Positions 1-6,458 are shown, counted from the stretch's first letter. The stretch is 7,275 nucleotides of DNA from an uncultured Collinsella sp. (GCA_900752475.1 CAADVJ010000227.1:1-7275), one strand, 5' to 3'. The notes: generated from the letters alone by a model not told the origin. Numbers and translations are program-made.

Positions 1-6
1 CCCGCC

Positions 7-279
7 ATGATGGCAGACCACAAATCGGTGACCCGCATGCTCAAGACGGCACGCGGCCAGATCGACGGCATCTTGCGGATGGTCGATGAGGACCGCTACT
101 GCGTCGATATTTCCACGCAGCTCATGGCAACGCAGGCGCTCATTGCGCGCATCAACGCCGACGTGCTCAAGGCGCATATCGAGGGCTGCGTGACTTCGGC
201 AATCGAATCGGGCGACGAAGATCTCAAAGCTGCCAAGCTCGCCGAGATCGAACGCGTCGTCGACAAGCTCTCCAAGTAA
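7..279 (+). CDS. csoR: CsoR-family (DUF156) metal-sensing transcriptional repressor
   Basis: A 90-residue, all-helical cytoplasmic repressor of the CsoR/RcnR family. The family binds operator DNA as a tetramer and lets go when metal is bound. Seen here are the N-terminal ARGQIDGI segment (residues 15-22), YCVDI with Cys32, and HIEGC with His57 and Cys61. This Cys-His-Cys set is the Cu(I) ligand pattern of CsoR, and differs from the His-rich site of RcnR/FrmR nickel, cobalt or formaldehyde sensors. The length is normal for the family. The start is the first ATG in view (position 7); a second ATG follows at once. The ribosome binding site would lie outside the window, so the start is not fixed. 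No copper ATPase or chaperone lies downstream, so any metal-export partner would have to be to the left or elsewhere. Copper specificity is inferred; a persulfide or other thiophilic sensor is possible. Confidence 0.88.
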   Translation: MMADHKSVTRMLKTARGQIDGILRMVDEDRYCVDISTQLMATQALIARINADVLKAHIEGCVTSAIESGDEDLKAAKLAEIERVVDKLSK

Positions 280-289
280 TTGGGGCATT

Positions 290-336
290 GGGGACAGGTA
301 TGTTTGCACCACATTGGTGCAGATTAACCTGTCCCC
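290..336. repeat. Nested hairpin, REP-like intergenic repeat
   Basis: Outer arms GGGGACAGGT (290-299) and ACCTGTCCCC (327-336) are perfect 10-bp complements. Inside them GCACCA (306-311) pairs with TGGTGC (315-320) around a three-base loop. The element begins 11 bases after the csoR stop codon and is not followed by a clear T run, so it is more likely an extragenic palindromic repeat than a standard terminator. It shares the GGGGAC core with the element at 4914-4969. Resemblance to repeats common in coriobacterial genomes is from memory and is not proven here. Confidence 0.7.
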
Positions 337-352
337 CTTGCTCTAAATCGGG

Positions 353-358
353 TATAAA
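353..358 (+). promoter_or_regulatory. Possible -10 box (TATAAA) for the zinc-ribbon membrane protein
   Basis: TATAAA lies 34 bases before the chosen ATG at 392, a sensible distance for a short leader. No good -35 hexamer is seen at 16-18 bp; the nearest TTG-containing match (TTGCTC, 338-343) is too close. This is a weak call resting on the -10 alone. Confidence 0.3.
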
Positions 359-391
359 GGCGTGCAGCATATCGAACGAAAGGCAATTTGC

Positions 392-865
392 ATGAATGAC
401 TTTATGAAGGGTCGCAATGGTGCCGATGAACTCACCATCGTGATGGGTTTTGCCGGCATCGTCATCGCGATGATCGGATCGATAGCCCGCATCCAGTGGC
501 TCAGCTGGATTGCCATCGCCGTAATCGTGATTGGCGTGCTGCGCGGCCTGTCCAAAAATATCGACGCACGTCGCAAGGAGAACGAGGCCTTTGTTACGGC
601 GACCGCAAACGTCCCCGGCCTAGGCAAGTTCGTCGCTAGCTTGGGCGGCGGGACTGCAGCCGCAAACGCTTCGCGTGCCGCTGGTACCAGCAAGGAGGAC
701 TTTGAGCGCGCCAAGCGAACGGCCAAGAAGATGTGGAAGGGTCGCAAGACCACGGCCTACCTCAAGTGCCCCAACTGCGGCCAGATGCTGTCCGTCCCCA
801 AGGGCAAGGGCAAGATCCGCGTCACCTGCCCCAAGTGTCACGCCAAGATGGAGACGCGCTCCTAG
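392..865 (+). CDS. Small membrane protein with C-terminal zinc ribbon
   Basis: A 157-residue protein. It opens with a short polar stretch (MNDFMKGRNGADEL) and then has two closely spaced hydrophobic helices (about residues 15-31 and 36-51). A basic, Ala/Gly-rich cytoplasmic linker follows, and then a zinc ribbon with Cys126-Pro-Asn-Cys129 and Cys146-Pro-Lys-Cys149 around a Lys/Gly-rich turn (PKGKGKIRV). The architecture resembles small uncharacterised membrane proteins of gut Firmicutes and Actinobacteria that pair a two-helix N-terminus with a CPxC...CPxC ribbon. The function is unknown. The ATG at 392 is chosen because GAAAGG (378-383) sits 8 bases before it. An in-frame GTG at 362 would add ten residues but has no visible ribosome binding site. 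The gene follows csoR by about 110 bp and ends before a strong terminator, so it is probably transcribed alone. Confidence 0.8.
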   Translation: MNDFMKGRNGADELTIVMGFAGIVIAMIGSIARIQWLSWIAIAVIVIGVLRGLSKNIDARRKENEAFVTATANVPGLGKFVASLGGGTAAANASRAAGTSKEDFERAKRTAKKMWKGRKTTAYLKCPNCGQMLSVPKGKGKIRVTCPKCHAKMETRS

Positions 866-887
866 CCGCTACACCATAGGACAAAAT

Positions 888-923
888 AAAAGCCGAGGCC
901 TCGCGTTGAGACCTCGGCTTTTT
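888..923. terminator. Rho-independent terminator, probably bidirectional
   Basis: GCCGAGG (892-898) pairs with CCTCGGC (912-918). The stem continues inward with CTC/GAG past one mismatch to a five-base loop (903-907). Five T residues follow (919-923) and an A-rich run precedes it (883-891), so the same hairpin has a T tail when read on the minus strand. It lies between the convergent ends at 865 (plus) and 975 (minus) and can serve both. Confidence 0.9.
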
Positions 924-974
924 GCATATGGCGGCAAGATTCGACGAGCCGGCTGTCCCCTGTCACACCAGCGC

Positions 975-2345
975 TTACGCTACGCCATCGCGGGCAAGCT
1001 CCTCAGCCAGCGCCTCTGCCGGCATGTCCATAATCGCATCGAGCTCCGCGTCAACCTCGGGGATACGCTTGACCTTGAGCTTGCGCACCAGATCGCCACG
1101 GCACATCACATGCATCGGCTCACGCAGAGCGCACAGGCCATCGAGCGGGTTCTCGCGCGTCACCAGAATATCGGCAGCCTTGCCGCACTCGATCGCACCG
1201 GTCTCGCCGTCCAGGCCCAGTAGCTCAGCATTGACCTGCGTGGCCGTGTGCAGCGCAAACGCATTGCTCACGCCCACGTACTTGGCAAAGTAGGCCACCT
1301 CGCGCCACATGTCGTACTGCGTCACGAACGGGCAGCTCGAGTCCGTGCCCAGGCCTACCTTGATACCGGCTTCCAGCGCCGCACGGGCACTCTCGATGAT
1401 GCCCGAGCACACGATGTCGCCGTTCTTCTTTTGCGTATCGGTCGAATGGGTCTTTTCCGGGTCGAGCAACACAAACGGCAGCGCCGGGCTGATCGTACAG
1501 GTAACGCTGGGCGCACGCCCCTCAAGCTGCGTACCCGCGGCGCCGCGGTACAGCTCCAGAATCTCAGGCGTCATCGGAGCGCCGTGCTCGATTGTGTCGA
1601 CGCCGGCCTCAAGCGCGGCCTTCACACCTTCGGTGCTCTCGACATGGGCCATGACCGGAAGGCCGACCTCGTGCGCCGCCTTGCACGCCGCCGCGGCGAC
1701 ATCGACCGGCATGCGCAGCACGCCCGGCTCGCCTACTTCGGTCGCGTCGAACACGCCGCCCGTCACGAACAGCTTGATGACGTCGGCGCCGCGCGCATAC
1801 AGGTCGCGCACCTGCTGGGCCGCCTCATCGGGCGTATTGGCCACCTGCGCAAAGAGGCCCGCACCGTGGCCACCCGGCACCGTGACACCCGTTCCTGGTG
1901 CCACCAGACGCGGACCCTGATACTTACCGGCGTCGATGGCGTTGCGCACGGCGATGTCGGCAAACAGCGGGTCGCCCGCGCCGCGCACCGTGGTCACGCC
2001 GCTTGCCAGCTGCTGTTGGGCGCTGCCTTTGAGGATGTGGCGGACGATGGCGCGGCCCACCGGATTATCGAGCTTCTTCATCAGCGCGCCCGCATCGCCC
2101 GCCGAGACCGGTTTGCCCGAACCGCACAGATGCACATGCATATTGATGAGGCCCGGCATGAGGTACGCGCCGGCCAGGTCGATAACCTCGGCACCTGCAG
2201 GTGCTTGCGCCACGGCGCTCGGACCAATCCAGGTGATGACACCGCGTTCAACGGCCACGGCCATATCGGGCTGCGGCTCCATATGCTCCGAGCCATCCAG
2301 AACGGTCGCATTGATAAACAACGTGGAACGATCGGCAGACGCCAT
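975..2345 (-). CDS. Metal-dependent amidohydrolase, imidazolonepropionase/prolidase-like (COG1228)
   Basis: A 456-residue cytoplasmic hydrolase of the amidohydrolase superfamily, with no signal peptide. Metal-site residues in order are: His70 and His72 in NMHVHL; Lys191 in ADVIKLFVTGG, the position usually carbamylated to bridge two metals; His234 in MAHVES; His254 in TIEHG; and Asp335 in GLGTDSS. The VTVPGGHG segment near residue 160 matches the TGGHG block of imidazolonepropionase-related enzymes. The N- and C-terminal parts (residues 1-62 and about 385-425) form the small beta domain. Relatives include Xaa-Pro and Xaa-Arg/Lys dipeptidases as well as amide and ring hydrolases, so the substrate cannot be named. 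The start is set by GGAGGAG (2352-2358) six bases before the ATG. The reading frame is open to 2474, but the extra 43 residues would lie upstream of this ribosome binding site and are poorly protein-like. No histidine-degradation genes are adjacent, which argues against a true HutI. Confidence 0.88.
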   Translation of the reverse strand: MASADRSTLFINATVLDGSEHMEPQPDMAVAVERGVITWIGPSAVAQAPAGAEVIDLAGAYLMPGLINMHVHLCGSGKPVSAGDAGALMKKLDNPVGRAIVRHILKGSAQQQLASGVTTVRGAGDPLFADIAVRNAIDAGKYQGPRLVAPGTGVTVPGGHGAGLFAQVANTPDEAAQQVRDLYARGADVIKLFVTGGVFDATEVGEPGVLRMPVDVAAAACKAAHEVGLPVMAHVESTEGVKAALEAGVDTIEHGAPMTPEILELYRGAAGTQLEGRAPSVTCTISPALPFVLLDPEKTHSTDTQKKNGDIVCSGIIESARAALEAGIKVGLGTDSSCPFVTQYDMWREVAYFAKYVGVSNAFALHTATQVNAELLGLDGETGAIECGKAADILVTRENPLDGLCALREPMHVMCRGDLVRKLKVKRIPEVDAELDAIMDMPAEALAEELARDGVA

Positions 2346-2387
2346 ATCGAGCTCCTCCCCCTCAGAAAACTTGAACATCTGTCCATT

Positions 2388-2393
2388 ATTATC
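2388..2393 (-). promoter_or_regulatory. Possible -10 box (GATAAT) for the amidohydrolase
   Basis: Read on the minus strand, GATAATAAT lies about 43 bases before the ATG at 2345, in an otherwise GC-rich leader. No convincing -35 hexamer is present at the expected distance. Supported by position and composition only. Confidence 0.3.
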
Positions 2394-2478
2394 CAGTGTA
2401 GCCCGATTGCCACAGACATATCGGTTAACGGAGGGAAGAGGGGATGTGGGGGACGGAATACGCTGCAGTCCCACCCCA
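2394..2478. other. Upstream region of the amidohydrolase, no gene seen
   Basis: This is the outer part of the roughly 295-bp gap between the amidohydrolase start and the end of the DUF559 gene. It holds a purine-rich stretch (about 2430-2457) and no convincing coding frame. The rest of the gap is filled by a short direct repeat (2479-2488) and two palindromic repeats (2496-2635). Confidence 0.5.
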
Positions 2479-2488
2479 GCGACACCAG
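2479..2488. repeat. Direct repeat GCGACACCAG, left copy (possible target-site duplication)
   Basis: This is an exact 10-bp match to 3892-3901 in the same orientation. The left copy ends two bases before the left repeat flank and the right copy begins 14 bases after the right flank, so the pair brackets the repeat-flanked DUF559 gene. It may be a target-site duplication; chance is not excluded. Confidence 0.4.
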
Positions 2489-2495
2489 AGAAATA

Positions 2496-2550
2496 TCTCG
2501 ATCTGTAACAGATACAGGGTTGTTGGGCCCCTTGATGTTACAGATCGAGA
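2496..2550. repeat. Palindromic repeat A (left flank, outer copy)
   Basis: The 15-bp arms TCTCGATCTGTAACA (2496-2510) and its exact complement (2536-2550) enclose 25 bases with a central GGGCCC (2525-2530). Its reverse complement aligns best with the other copies read forward, so it lies opposite to copy B. Confidence 0.85.
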
Positions 2551-2572
2551 CATTCGGTCGACGCTTCACCGG

Positions 2573-2635
2573 TTTGTCTCGATCTGTAACAGTTACGAGC
2601 TCAAATAACCTCTAAACGTTACAGATTGAGACAAA
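2573..2635. repeat. Palindromic repeat B (left flank, inner copy)
   Basis: The 18-base arms (2573-2590 and 2618-2635) match except for one G opposite T, which is tolerated as G-U in RNA. The 27-base middle holds GAGCTC (2597-2602). It ends five bases before the stop codon of the DUF559 gene and is nearly identical to copy D. Confidence 0.87.
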
Positions 2636-2640
2636 ACCTC

Positions 2641-3717
2641 TCAGCGCCCATACCACTGGCGTCTCCACTCCTCAGCCAATTTCGCCTGCCGAGGAATACC
2701 CGCCAGCCTCATTTTCTCGACCAGCTTCCCCGGGTCTTTGAGTTCGTTAAACGTAAACCGAAGCACCTTATGCCCGAGCATTGTCAGATGGGACTCCCGT
2801 TGACGTTCTGCCACGAATGGGTCGACCGACTCCCGGCCCTCGCCGTTCTGCAAGGTATACTTCCCCTTTCCGTCGAGCTCGCCAATCACGCACGTCCCGT
2901 CCTCGAGCCTCCAGAAATAATCGACCCGAAACACCTGGCTCGAATCGAGCGAATCGCGAAACTCCACCTGCAACTCCGGAACCGGAAAGCCATATGCAAT
3001 AAAGAACGCTCGGAACCGAGACTCGCCACCGTTTTCGGACAGCCCGTCCGCATACGACGCAATCACCTGAGCTCTGCGATACCCTCGCCTGCCCTCGCAA
3101 TCGGCCTGGAGCCGTTCGCAGAGGTCGTCGCGCGACATGCCCTTCGCCCGCAGCGCAGAATCGGCAATCGCCAACCCGTAGGAGAACGGCGCACGCAGCA
3201 GACAATCCTCCACCGTGCGCCAAAACGGCGTCACCCGCACGCCATCGACTTGTTCAAGCGCACCCGCCGCCTGCGGACGCAACAGCCTACATCCTGCACT
3301 AAGCGTCACCGAGCAACCTGTCTTAACAAGATATCGTGGCCCGAGCAGATCATTCGGCACCTCCAGACCCCACAAAAGCGCCGCGTCATAGCCCCAAAAC
3401 GCCCAATCGGGATGAAACTCTGCAAGCCCTTTGATGGTACGCAACGCTCGCTCCGCCGGCGTCAGTACAACCCAATCATGTTGAAAGCAGAACAGATACG
3501 GCTCGGGCTCCGCGATATCGTCGGTTCCAACATGGCGTCGCAGCCACATGAGCTCGGCATTGTCATGCGTTGCGAGCAGCGCACCTTGCTTGGCCGTCTC
3601 CGTGAGCCGCGCGAGCATCCTATTCCGCGCCAACGTGTTGCGAGTCGCATGTTTGTGTTTGAGAACGGTATTAGGCACTTTCATCACCACCACGTCAGAC
3701 AAATGGACCATCGTCAC
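2641..3717 (-). CDS. Protein with C-terminal DUF559 (PD-(D/E)XK/Vsr-like) nuclease domain
   Basis: A 358-residue protein counted from GTG 3717. The C-terminal third has the pattern of DUF559, a Vsr-like branch of the PD-(D/E)XK nuclease fold: Glu232 in NGGESRFR, Asp266 in VDYFW, Glu280 and Lys284 in GELDGKGKY, then ERQRES and LGHKVLRFT. The middle part (AALLWGLEVP; RTVEDCL; ADSALR) resembles the region before DUF559 in many actinobacterial proteins that are loosely grouped with AbiEi-type antitoxins. I see no clear winged helix at the N-terminus. The function is unknown; DNA cleavage or repair-like nicking is inferred from the motif only. Start: GGAGG (3723-3727) lies five bases before GTG 3717 and 11 before ATG 3711. 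The spacing matches neighbouring genes for the GTG, but the ATG is possible. A TTG at 3735 lies upstream of this ribosome binding site and is unlikely. No toxin partner is adjacent. Repeat pairs flank the gene on both sides. Confidence 0.8.
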   Translation of the reverse strand: MTMVHLSDVVVMKVPNTVLKHKHATRNTLARNRMLARLTETAKQGALLATHDNAELMWLRRHVGTDDIAEPEPYLFCFQHDWVVLTPAERALRTIKGLAEFHPDWAFWGYDAALLWGLEVPNDLLGPRYLVKTGCSVTLSAGCRLLRPQAAGALEQVDGVRVTPFWRTVEDCLLRAPFSYGLAIADSALRAKGMSRDDLCERLQADCEGRRGYRRAQVIASYADGLSENGGESRFRAFFIAYGFPVPELQVEFRDSLDSSQVFRVDYFWRLEDGTCVIGELDGKGKYTLQNGEGRESVDPFVAERQRESHLTMLGHKVLRFTFNELKDPGKLVEKMRLAGIPRQAKLAEEWRRQWYGR

Positions 3718-3736
3718 CGTTGCCTCCGCTGACAAA

Positions 3737-3795
3737 TGTCTTGATCTGTAACAGGAAGACAGTCTTTGAGCCTCTAGTTGTTACTGAACAAGATC
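3737..3795. repeat. Palindromic repeat C (right flank, inner copy, degenerate)
   Basis: The left arm TGTCTTGATCTGTAACA (3737-3753) faces a decayed right arm (3779-3795) that matches at 13 of 17 positions. A central GAGCCTC (3768-3774) takes the place of GRGCYC. In orientation and spacer it matches copy A. It lies just upstream of the DUF559 gene, so any promoter for that gene must lie within or beyond it. Confidence 0.7.
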
Positions 3796-3817
3796 TTTCG
3801 GCAGCCGCCAACCTTCC

Positions 3818-3874
3818 GTCTCAATCTGTAACAGTTACGGGCCCAAACAGCCGCCAAACGTTACAGATTGAGAC
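3818..3874. repeat. Palindromic repeat D (right flank, outer copy)
   Basis: Perfect 15-bp arms GTCTCAATCTGTAAC (3818-3832) and its complement (3860-3874) enclose 27 bases with GGGCCC (3839-3844). Copy B has the same total length and spacer length; most differences lie in the spacer. Confidence 0.87.
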
Positions 3875-3891
3875 AAAGTCAGGGCAGCAGG

Positions 3892-3901
3892 GCGACACCA
3901 G
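3892..3901. repeat. Direct repeat GCGACACCAG, right copy (possible target-site duplication)
   Basis: Partner of 2479-2488, same orientation, exact over 10 bp. It lies between repeat D and the stop codon of the next gene. The unequal distance to the repeats (14 bases here, two on the left) weakens a simple target-duplication reading. Confidence 0.4.
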
Positions 3902-3910
3902 TCACATCCC

Positions 3911-4618
3911 CTACTCCCACTCCTGCTCGTAGATGTTGAGGGACTTTACGTAGCGCCCCTGGGCGCCCATGATGTCGCGGACCAGCCTCAGAAAGAAGCT
4001 GATACGCGAGGTGTCGAAGCCATCTTCCAGGTCTTCCGGATGGACGGCGCCAGGCCCGTCGATCGCCGTATCGCTCAGGCGCGCTATGTCGTAGAGGTAG
4101 AGCTGCCCCGCCGTCAGCCAGACATCGTCGACGCAGGCGAGGCGCACCGCAATCGCACCGTCGCTCCAATGCTCCTTTTGCACGATATGCGGGTCGTAGA
4201 CATCAAAGCGACGGTCGGTGCGCGTATCCTTCAGCGCAACCATGCCGTTCGCAGGATCCTTGTCCAAAATGCCAAAGCGCGAGAAATACTGTGTGTCGCG
4301 TACCTGCTCGAGCCGCTTGAGCGAGGCAGGCGAAAGCAATGTCGGCGGCTCTTCAACATACAGCTCGAGCAACGTCTTGCCATGGCGATAGGGGCGCTCG
4401 AAGAGCAGCCAATCGGTAAATGCCATGTTGTAGGCCATGATTTCGTTTTGCGAAGGCTCGGTGCGATAGCTGAGCCACGGGTCGACAATGATCTCAAACT
4501 GCTCGCGCGCCGGCTCCAAAAACTGAAACTTCCGCAGCATCCAAAAATGGGCCATGTCGGCAATATCGTTGCCGACGGCTTCAGCCAGATGCGCTCGGTC
4601 TAAAACGTGGTCAGTCAC
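3911..4618 (-). CDS. Protein of unknown function, 235 aa, related to SEC-C-associated proteins
   Basis: A soluble, acidic protein with no signal peptide or membrane helix. The block AFTDWLLFERPYRHGKTLLE (residues 66-85) recalls the xFDWFLFDxxxxxGxTxLE segment of uncharacterised bacterial proteins that often end in a SEC-C zinc motif. The later part (FSRFGILDKDPANGMVALKDTRTDRRFDVYD) fits the beta-rich middle of the same proteins. No SEC-C cysteine cluster is present: the C-terminus ends at YEQEWE, and the protein has one cysteine (Cys162). The family link is made from memory of the pattern and is moderate; the role is unknown. The start is GTG 4618, five bases after GAGGAGG (4624-4630). An ATG at 4621-4623 is out of frame. 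The gene stands alone between the repeat region on its 3' side and a long intergenic region on its 5' side. Confidence 0.75.
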   Translation of the reverse strand: MTDHVLDRAHLAEAVGNDIADMAHFWMLRKFQFLEPAREQFEIIVDPWLSYRTEPSQNEIMAYNMAFTDWLLFERPYRHGKTLLELYVEEPPTLLSPASLKRLEQVRDTQYFSRFGILDKDPANGMVALKDTRTDRRFDVYDPHIVQKEHWSDGAIAVRLACVDDVWLTAGQLYLYDIARLSDTAIDGPGAVHPEDLEDGFDTSRISFFLRLVRDIMGAQGRYVKSLNIYEQEWE

Positions 4619-4623
4619 GGCAT

Positions 4624-4665
4624 CCTCCTCAAACTGATGAACCTCAATTTGAGCTTACGAGGAGG
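4624..4665 (-). promoter_or_regulatory. Possible hairpin hiding the ribosome binding site of the 235-aa gene
   Basis: In the mRNA of the minus-strand gene, the Shine-Dalgarno GAGGAGG (complement of 4624-4630) has an exact 7-base complement, CCTCCTC (complement of 4659-4665), 28 bases upstream. The intervening leader also holds a short palindrome, CTCAA-T-TTGAG (4643-4653), and a CTCAAA that could pair with the TTTGAG overlapping the Shine-Dalgarno. This suggests alternative pairings that close or open the start site. It is a sequence observation; no function is shown. Confidence 0.35.
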
Positions 4666-4712
4666 GTGGGCAGCCACGACCAGCGCGGACAAAATAGGCC
4701 TCCGACTGCAAA

Positions 4713-4748
4713 CCAGATGCTGACCAAACACTTGACGGGATGCTTGAC
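4713..4748. repeat. Three imperfect 12-bp tandem units
   Basis: CCAGATGCTGAC, CAAACACTTGAC and GGGATGCTTGAC follow each other without gaps. All end in TGAC, two share ATGCT, and two share CTTGAC. A 12-bp period is near one helical turn, which would suit protein binding on one DNA face upstream of the 235-aa gene. It is too short and diverged to exclude chance. Confidence 0.4.
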
Positions 4749-4913
4749 CGAAAATGCGCACCGCAACAAAACCGCAGGTAAACATAGACGGCCAACCCGC
4801 CCTTTTGAGCCAAGCGCCCCCGGCCACCACAGAAACAGCAGAGCACCACAGCTCAAGAAGACGCCGAATGGACACTCGCGCGTCGACAAACAAACGAACC
4901 GCTCGCAAAGAGT

Positions 4914-4969
4914 GTCCCCAACGGCTAGACAAAAAATGACTAGTCATTGGGGACGTTCTTAAATGACTA
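4914..4969. repeat. Composite hairpin, REP-like intergenic repeat
   Basis: GTCCCCAA (4914-4921) is complementary to TTGGGGAC (4947-4954). Between and overlapping them lies the perfect 14-bp palindrome AATGACTAGTCATT (4935-4948). AATGACTA returns at 4962-4969, giving a second possible stem with TAGTCATT (4941-4948). At least three exclusive pairings are therefore possible. It shares GGGGAC with 290-336 and ends two bases before the gltD stop codon. Confidence 0.6.
4931..4969 (-). terminator. Weak candidate terminator for gltBD
   Basis: On the minus strand, just after the gltD stop, TAGTCATT (4962-4969) can pair with AATGACTA (4941-4948), and four bases later come six T residues (4931-4936). 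The stem is only 8 bp and AT-rich, so termination would be inefficient. No better hairpin lies downstream of gltD. Confidence 0.35.
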
Positions 4970-4971
4970 CT

Positions 4972-6453
<1,482 letters not shown>

Positions 6454-6458
6454 GGCAC

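Larger units (their letters stand above)
2489..3891. mobile_element. Putative cassette: DUF559 gene framed by paired palindromic repeats
   Basis: About 1.4 kb lies between two copies of GCGACACCAG. It holds a left flank (2491-2635), one minus-strand gene (2641-3717) and a right flank (3734-3877). The flanks align over their full length as direct repeats of about 145 bp, and each carries two palindromes in opposite orientation. Strongest identity is in the inner copy of the left flank against the outer copy of the right flank (about 53 of 60 positions). No transposase or recombinase of a known family is present. If the unit moves, it must use its own nuclease-like protein or a helper elsewhere. 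The cassette interpretation is inferred from symmetry alone. Confidence 0.35.
4619..4971. other. Intergenic region between gltD and the 235-aa gene
   Basis: About 350 bp with no convincing gene. Open frames exist on both strands, but they are rich in Arg, Ser, Trp and Cys or in Pro, His and Arg, and lack ribosome binding sites. The region holds the leader of the 235-aa gene (4619-4670), a three-unit 12-bp repeat (4713-4748), an unremarkable middle (about 4750-4910) and a hairpin repeat next to the gltD stop (4914-4969). It must also hold the promoter of the 235-aa gene, which I cannot place. Confidence 0.5.

Noticed and set aside
953..965. CTGTCCCCTGTCA as another GGGGACAG repeat
   Set aside because: Only eight bases match the arm at 327-336 and no partner arm is found nearby; too short to call.
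975..2345. True imidazolonepropionase (hutI)
   Set aside because: Family motifs fit the broader COG1228 group, but no hut genes are adjacent and substrate-specific residues cannot be judged from sequence reading alone.
2346..2474. N-terminal extension of the amidohydrolase by 43 codons
   Set aside because: A strong GGAGGAG lies six bases before the ATG at 2345, and the extension does not resemble the usual amidohydrolase N-terminus.
1248..2615. Long plus-strand open frame of 455 codons opposite the amidohydrolase
   Set aside because: Shadow frame: very rich in Arg and His with no domain pattern, while the minus strand shows all metal-site motifs of an amidohydrolase.
2491..2635. Palindromic repeats as a CRISPR array
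   Set aside because: Only two copies per side, in opposite orientations, with similar spacers. A CRISPR array needs direct repeats with unrelated spacers, and no cas gene is present.
2641..3717. AbiEi/AbiEii toxin-antitoxin pair
   Set aside because: Only the middle region weakly recalls AbiEi-like proteins; no nucleotidyltransferase toxin gene is adjacent, and the N-terminus has no clear winged helix.
2626..3732. Long plus-strand open frame of 368 codons opposite the DUF559 gene
   Set aside because: Rich in Arg, Pro and His with no recognisable motif; the minus strand encodes a clear nuclease-like domain with a ribosome binding site.
4615..4947. Minus-strand open frames of 64-110 codons between gltD and the 235-aa gene, partly hydrophobic
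   Set aside because: They overlap each other in different frames, are rich in Arg, Trp, Cys and Ser, lack a ribosome binding site, and run into the leader and start of the next gene. More likely chance frames in GC-rich DNA.
4666..4962. Plus-strand 98-codon frame in the same intergenic region
   Set aside because: Composition (Pro, His, Arg, Asn, Thr) is not protein-like, no ribosome binding site is seen, and it ends inside the hairpin repeat.
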